A DNA stretch of 64,000 bases from Brachionus koreanus. Its lineage: Eukaryota; Rotifera; Eurotatoria; Ploima; Brachionidae. Each line of letters opens with the position of its first letter. Position 1 is the stretch's first letter. The stretch is taken from positions 2,113,764 through 2,177,763 of the forward strand of contig PJRA01000313.1 of NCBI GenBank assembly GCA_016987375.1, given 5' to 3'. Positions 60,811 through 64,000 of this stretch are shown piece after piece. The position numbers were made by a program, and so were the translations under genes. The notes beneath the pieces are model-generated. The model made no database searches and was not told where the DNA came from. It saw only the letters and a list, made by a program, of their open reading frames with translations.

Positions 60811-62946
60811 ATGATATTGGACCAAAATCAGTATTCTTCCATGTCGGGCCGGTCAAATGATACGTCAAGTTCGAATCCGTCGAATGCAAACCTAGATTCA
60901 CTAATCGGAGGTTCCATACGCATTCTTAATTCATGCAGCCATCCCAAGCAAATCAATGCGAAAAACGCCAATCGTACCAAACCGGTCAAGCCTAGTTTCA
61001 AGCAAACTCAGTCGTCGAAGCCAATTAATTACCAAAATTCGCTTTCAATGAAAAACATCAACGAAATTCCGTCAAAACAAGACTATGCTTTAGACCACTA
61101 TAACAATCTACAATTGGCACTCAAGGCCGCCACGGCTGCTCTACAAAAATCTAAAATAACCGCCTCTTCCAATTATATACCATTGGAAAATTCTGCAAAA
61201 AAAGAACTTATTCAAGATGTAAATAAAACCAAGTCTTCCAAATCACCTAGCGATTCGACTAGTTCATCCAATCATGCTCTTTCCGGTTCAGTCAATTCAG
61301 CTCTAGTTATGTCAAATCAGTCTGTATTTCAGCCCTATCACAAGTTAAAAGAGAGAAAAAAACAACAAAATTCATCTTATTTAGTTCCTAAATCTAAGCT
61401 TTACAGAAACACATTGGTTATTGATACGGCACAAAATGAGCAAGCAAATAATTCGTATGTTTCTAGTGTCAACACAAACACCATTCAATCGAATTCAACA
61501 TCAAGTGCTTTATCTTCGAGCTCATTGTCTAATCATAAATTGGACACCAGTGACTATGACAATATAGAAAATGATGCCGATTCATCCAAATTTAAAAAGA
61601 TTTCAATTCAAATAAATCCTTTGAAGAGGCACAAAAGTGTCAGCACAGAAGTTCTAAACTCTAATGAAAAGACATCTAATGACATTGACGAGGACTCGCT
61701 TAACAATTACAATCATGTGAAGGCAGATTTTGAAACTATATTCAATAATTTGGATAAAGAAATATCCAATATTCACTCAATGAGTCCGACACCACCTAAA
61801 ATTCAGCCATATAGCGGTGTTCTTAGCAAAAGCTTGTTCTCGCTGGTTCTCAAACCCCAACCTGTAAAACCTATTCGCGAATACCCGATAAAATCAGAGG
61901 CCAAAAATACACCAAATAGGAGTTTACTGAAAAAAAAATGTGTGTCTACCAATAATTTGTTGATCGAATCGACTAAACGATGCGATCTAACAGAGAACAG
62001 AATAGAAAGCACCAATTCTTCCAAATCGGTAACGACTCTTAATTCAAAAAATGATTTGGATTCAAGTGATAATTCAATAGACATTGATGATGTTGAGTGT
62101 GACTATGAGTCGAATAATGCTGACGGTGATTTGTATGTTGATGATTTTAGTGAAAAAGATCGCAAAATTCGCAGTCTTGAGTCTGAATTAAGAAATAAAG
62201 ATGACTTAATAATTGAATTGAAGAAAAAGCTGGCTATGGAAGTAGAGAAAAACAAGTACAATCAGCGTAAGGCGTCTAGAGAACAGTCCGAAAATGAAAA
62301 ACTTGCTTATGAACAAAAATTAAATGAGTTAAAGGCTCATTTTAGTCAACAATTGAGTTTGTTTGAAGACAATGAAAGACTTCAAATGCAAAATAAATTG
62401 AATAATTTACAAAAAATTTATAACGATTTGAAAATGAATTACAGGAAAAATTTGGACAATGAGTTAAAATCTCTCAAATTGAAACTAAGCGATTCAGAGG
62501 CCAATTCAGAGAAATTGCTTAAACAGATCCAATCGTGCAAAAAAACAACGAATAGTTTATCGACACAAACTAGTAGTGTAAATGAACGAGATTTAGTAAA
62601 TAATAATGAGCTATTGTATTTTTTGAGAAAACTCAAGTCTGAAAACAACGAACTTAGAATACAAATTGAATCGGAAAGAAGACGATATCAAGCAGAAAAG
62701 GAAAAATGGTTCATTCAATTGCAGAATTTAAAGCGAAACTCAGTTTCTTCAAATGAGAATTTGACTAATTCTCAATCTCAGTGTTTTTTAAAAAAGAACA
62801 GTGCTGTCAGAAATCCAAGTGGAAATGCAATCAAAAATTCACATCAGACAAATGGTGACAATTCAAAGTCAAAAATAAATCAGACAAATGCCAAACAACA
62901 ATCGCTTGTTAAAAACCTTCTAGTTAATAATCAACACTATTTATGA
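60811..62946 (+). CDS. Coiled-coil protein with long Ser/Asn-rich N-terminus, function unknown
   Basis: Single open frame of 711 aa. Residues 1-445 are low-complexity (Ser, Asn, Lys), with many SSS/SNS runs, and probably disordered. A short acidic stretch (DSSDNSIDIDDVECDYESNNADG, about 410-435) precedes a coiled coil spanning roughly 450-655. Its heptad-like repeats contain RKIRSLESELRNKDDLI, NEKLAYEQKLNELKAHF and ENNELRIQIESERRRYQAE. The C-terminus is again Ser/Asn-rich. A scaffold or cytoskeleton-associated protein is plausible. The N-terminal SVFQPYHKLKERK motif and terminal coiled coil faintly recall the N4BP3/LZTS group, but I would not assign it. The ATG at 60811 opens the frame; an upstream non-coding exon is possible. 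AATAAA follows the stop by 40 nt. Confidence 0.75.
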   Translation: MILDQNQYSSMSGRSNDTSSSNPSNANLDSLIGGSIRILNSCSHPKQINAKNANRTKPVKPSFKQTQSSKPINYQNSLSMKNINEIPSKQDYALDHYNNLQLALKAATAALQKSKITASSNYIPLENSAKKELIQDVNKTKSSKSPSDSTSSSNHALSGSVNSALVMSNQSVFQPYHKLKERKKQQNSSYLVPKSKLYRNTLVIDTAQNEQANNSYVSSVNTNTIQSNSTSSALSSSSLSNHKLDTSDYDNIENDADSSKFKKISIQINPLKRHKSVSTEVLNSNEKTSNDIDEDSLNNYNHVKADFETIFNNLDKEISNIHSMSPTPPKIQPYSGVLSKSLFSLVLKPQPVKPIREYPIKSEAKNTPNRSLLKKKCVSTNNLLIESTKRCDLTENRIESTNSSKSVTTLNSKNDLDSSDNSIDIDDVECDYESNNADGDLYVDDFSEKDRKIRSLESELRNKDDLIIELKKKLAMEVEKNKYNQRKASREQSENEKLAYEQKLNELKAHFSQQLSLFEDNERLQMQNKLNNLQKIYNDLKMNYRKNLDNELKSLKLKLSDSEANSEKLLKQIQSCKKTTNSLSTQTSSVNERDLVNNNELLYFLRKLKSENNELRIQIESERRRYQAEKEKWFIQLQNLKRNSVSSNENLTNSQSQCFLKKNSAVRNPSGNAIKNSHQTNGDNSKSKINQTNAKQQSLVKNLLVNNQHYL

Positions 62947-63856
62947 TTAAATTTTATTATTATTTTTTTAAATTATTTAAGAAAAAATAAAATTGTAGAT
63001 TTGTATATGTATTTTTTTTTTAAATTACTGATAATGAAAAAATTCCAATTGAATCTAAAAAATAATCAATTTTTGTGTAAATATCTGAATCTTTTATAAA
63101 AATAGCTTGTTAAATAGTCAAAGTACACTTGAAGAATGGACTGGGTAAAATATTTGATTATTCGTTCCATTTCAATTTTGATCAAAAAAATTCGCATAAT
63201 TTTGGCATATTGAAATTTATGGTCAAAATTTTTTTTTTTGATTTTTGTAAAGATTCTTTTTTGATTGAAAAATTTGATGCTAAGAAATTTTTTCATGGAT
63301 GGCAAATCATGCTAAACTATATTCAATACTTGTGCATTATTCTGCATACATGAAATTTTTGCCGAAATTTGCAGACAGAAATATTTAAATAAAGCTCTGA
63401 ATATTTACTTTAAAGACAATGTAAAATATTAATAAAAAAATAACTAATATAAAAAGAAAAACCGATAATTTTTTTTCCTAATTGTGAAATAAAAAAAAAC
63501 AGTAAAAATGAATTCCAATTTATGAAAATACTTTTGATTATTGTTTGAATTGAACATCATCAATGATATATTTGAAAAGCATGCATTTAATTGCAAAAAT
63601 TTTGCACAGATTAGAATTTATTGAATTTACTGTTTAAAGAACCATTTTTGTAAAGCAAAAAAGATAATATATTGTTTTTTCCTATTTCTATAAGTTTTTT
63701 TACCAAAATTTTAACATAAAAATTTAAATCAAAAATAAATTCTATATATAAGGATAATTAAAAAATTAATTAGAACAAGAAAAAAAAATTAAATTAAAAT
63801 ATTTTATTAAATAAGATTTATGGTGAATGAAAATAAAAAAAATCATTAATGAATAT
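62947..63856. other. Convergent intergenic region, no gene seen
   Basis: 910 nt between the 3' ends of the coiled-coil gene (+) and the kinase (-). AT-rich with no coding exon, tRNA or terminal repeats noticed. Confidence 0.5.
62986..62991 (+). terminator. Polyadenylation signal AATAAA of the coiled-coil gene
   Basis: AATAAA about 40 nt downstream of the stop codon at 62944-62946. Assigned by position only. Confidence 0.4.
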
Positions 63857-64000
63857 CTATAAAAAATCAAATATCTTTTGAACATCTTTAAATACTTCAT
63901 CAGGTGAATTTTCTGCAGTGACTCTTTTCAACTTATTCTGTTCTTTATAATAATCAATAACAGGAGTTGTTACATTGTGAAAGGTCTGCAGTCTTTGTTT
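63857..64000 (-). CDS. UMP-CMP kinase / adenylate kinase family, C-terminal fragment
   Basis: The last 47 codons and stop (63857-63859) of a minus-strand gene that continues past the window end. It reads KQRLQTFHNVTTPVIDYY, then KEQNKLKRVTAENSPDEVF, then KDVQKIFDFL. This matches the C-terminal helices of nucleoside monophosphate kinases, with the RLQTF...TPVIDYY and SPDEVFKDV patterns. The ending IFD is closer to UMP-CMP kinase (CMPK1) than to adenylate kinase 1, but the diagnostic P-loop and lid lie outside the window. The enzyme would phosphorylate CMP/UMP with ATP to supply pyrimidine nucleotides. The frame is open to the window edge. Confidence 0.75.
   Translation of the reverse strand, partial: KQRLQTFHNVTTPVIDYYKEQNKLKRVTAENSPDEVFKDVQKIFDFL

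Noticed and set aside
63066..63353. Overlapping opposite-strand frames of 74-79 codons after the coiled-coil gene
   Set aside because: Low-complexity AT-driven translations with no recognisable feature.
1..64000. CRISPR arrays, rRNA genes, phage or plasmid features
   Set aside because: No regularly spaced repeats, rRNA-like GC-rich blocks or prokaryotic gene organisation were found; the window is intron-bearing animal DNA.

Overview
This is eukaryotic, almost certainly metazoan, nuclear DNA. It is very AT-rich. Most introns are only about 45-60 nt long, and the proteins are animal families: TIMELESS, ANKLE2, a PTP-PEST-type phosphatase, an effector caspase, lysosomal alpha-mannosidase and PAN/apple-domain receptors. 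A small compact invertebrate such as a monogonont rotifer would fit the base composition and intron size. That is an inference from general features, not a taxonomic assignment.

Layout. 0.2-1.3 kb: a two-exon RRM protein (+). 1.8-14.6 kb: three tandem, same-strand, intron-rich paralogues of a type I membrane protein with a long conserved ectodomain, four PAN/apple-like modules, one membrane span and a short tail. 15.1-24.2 kb: a nine-exon PTP-PEST-like tyrosine phosphatase (-). Its two large introns hold a 950-bp hAT-type MITE, a 137-bp TA-flanked MITE and a mariner-like element whose interior is an assembly gap. 24.2-30.6 kb: no gene seen. 30.6-33.3 kb: ANKLE2-like (-), divergent from TIMELESS (+, 34.5-40.6 kb), which carries an antisense, 5'-truncated LINE remnant in one intron. 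42.7-43.9 kb: single-exon caspase (+). 45.1-46.0 kb: small basic protein of unknown function (-), divergent from lysosomal alpha-mannosidase (+, 46.9-50.1 kb). 50.1-60.8 kb: a second, larger gene desert. 60.8-62.9 kb: single-exon coiled-coil protein (+). 63.9-64.0 kb: C-terminus of a UMP-CMP/adenylate kinase (-), running off the window.

Splice junctions for the RRM gene, the first PAN gene, the phosphatase, ANKLE2, TIMELESS, the basic protein and the mannosidase were worked out by hand. In every case the summed exon lengths are a multiple of three, and where a family is recognised the joins reproduce family-conserved sequence. The second and third PAN genes were checked at many junctions but not added up exactly.

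The genes do not form one pathway. Several have housekeeping roles: fork protection (TIMELESS), nuclear envelope reassembly (ANKLE2), nucleotide supply (kinase), glycoprotein turnover (mannosidase) and cell death (caspase). The most distinctive block is the tandem PAN-receptor family. Two copies end in an FxNPxY-type tail motif and the third has lost its tyrosine.
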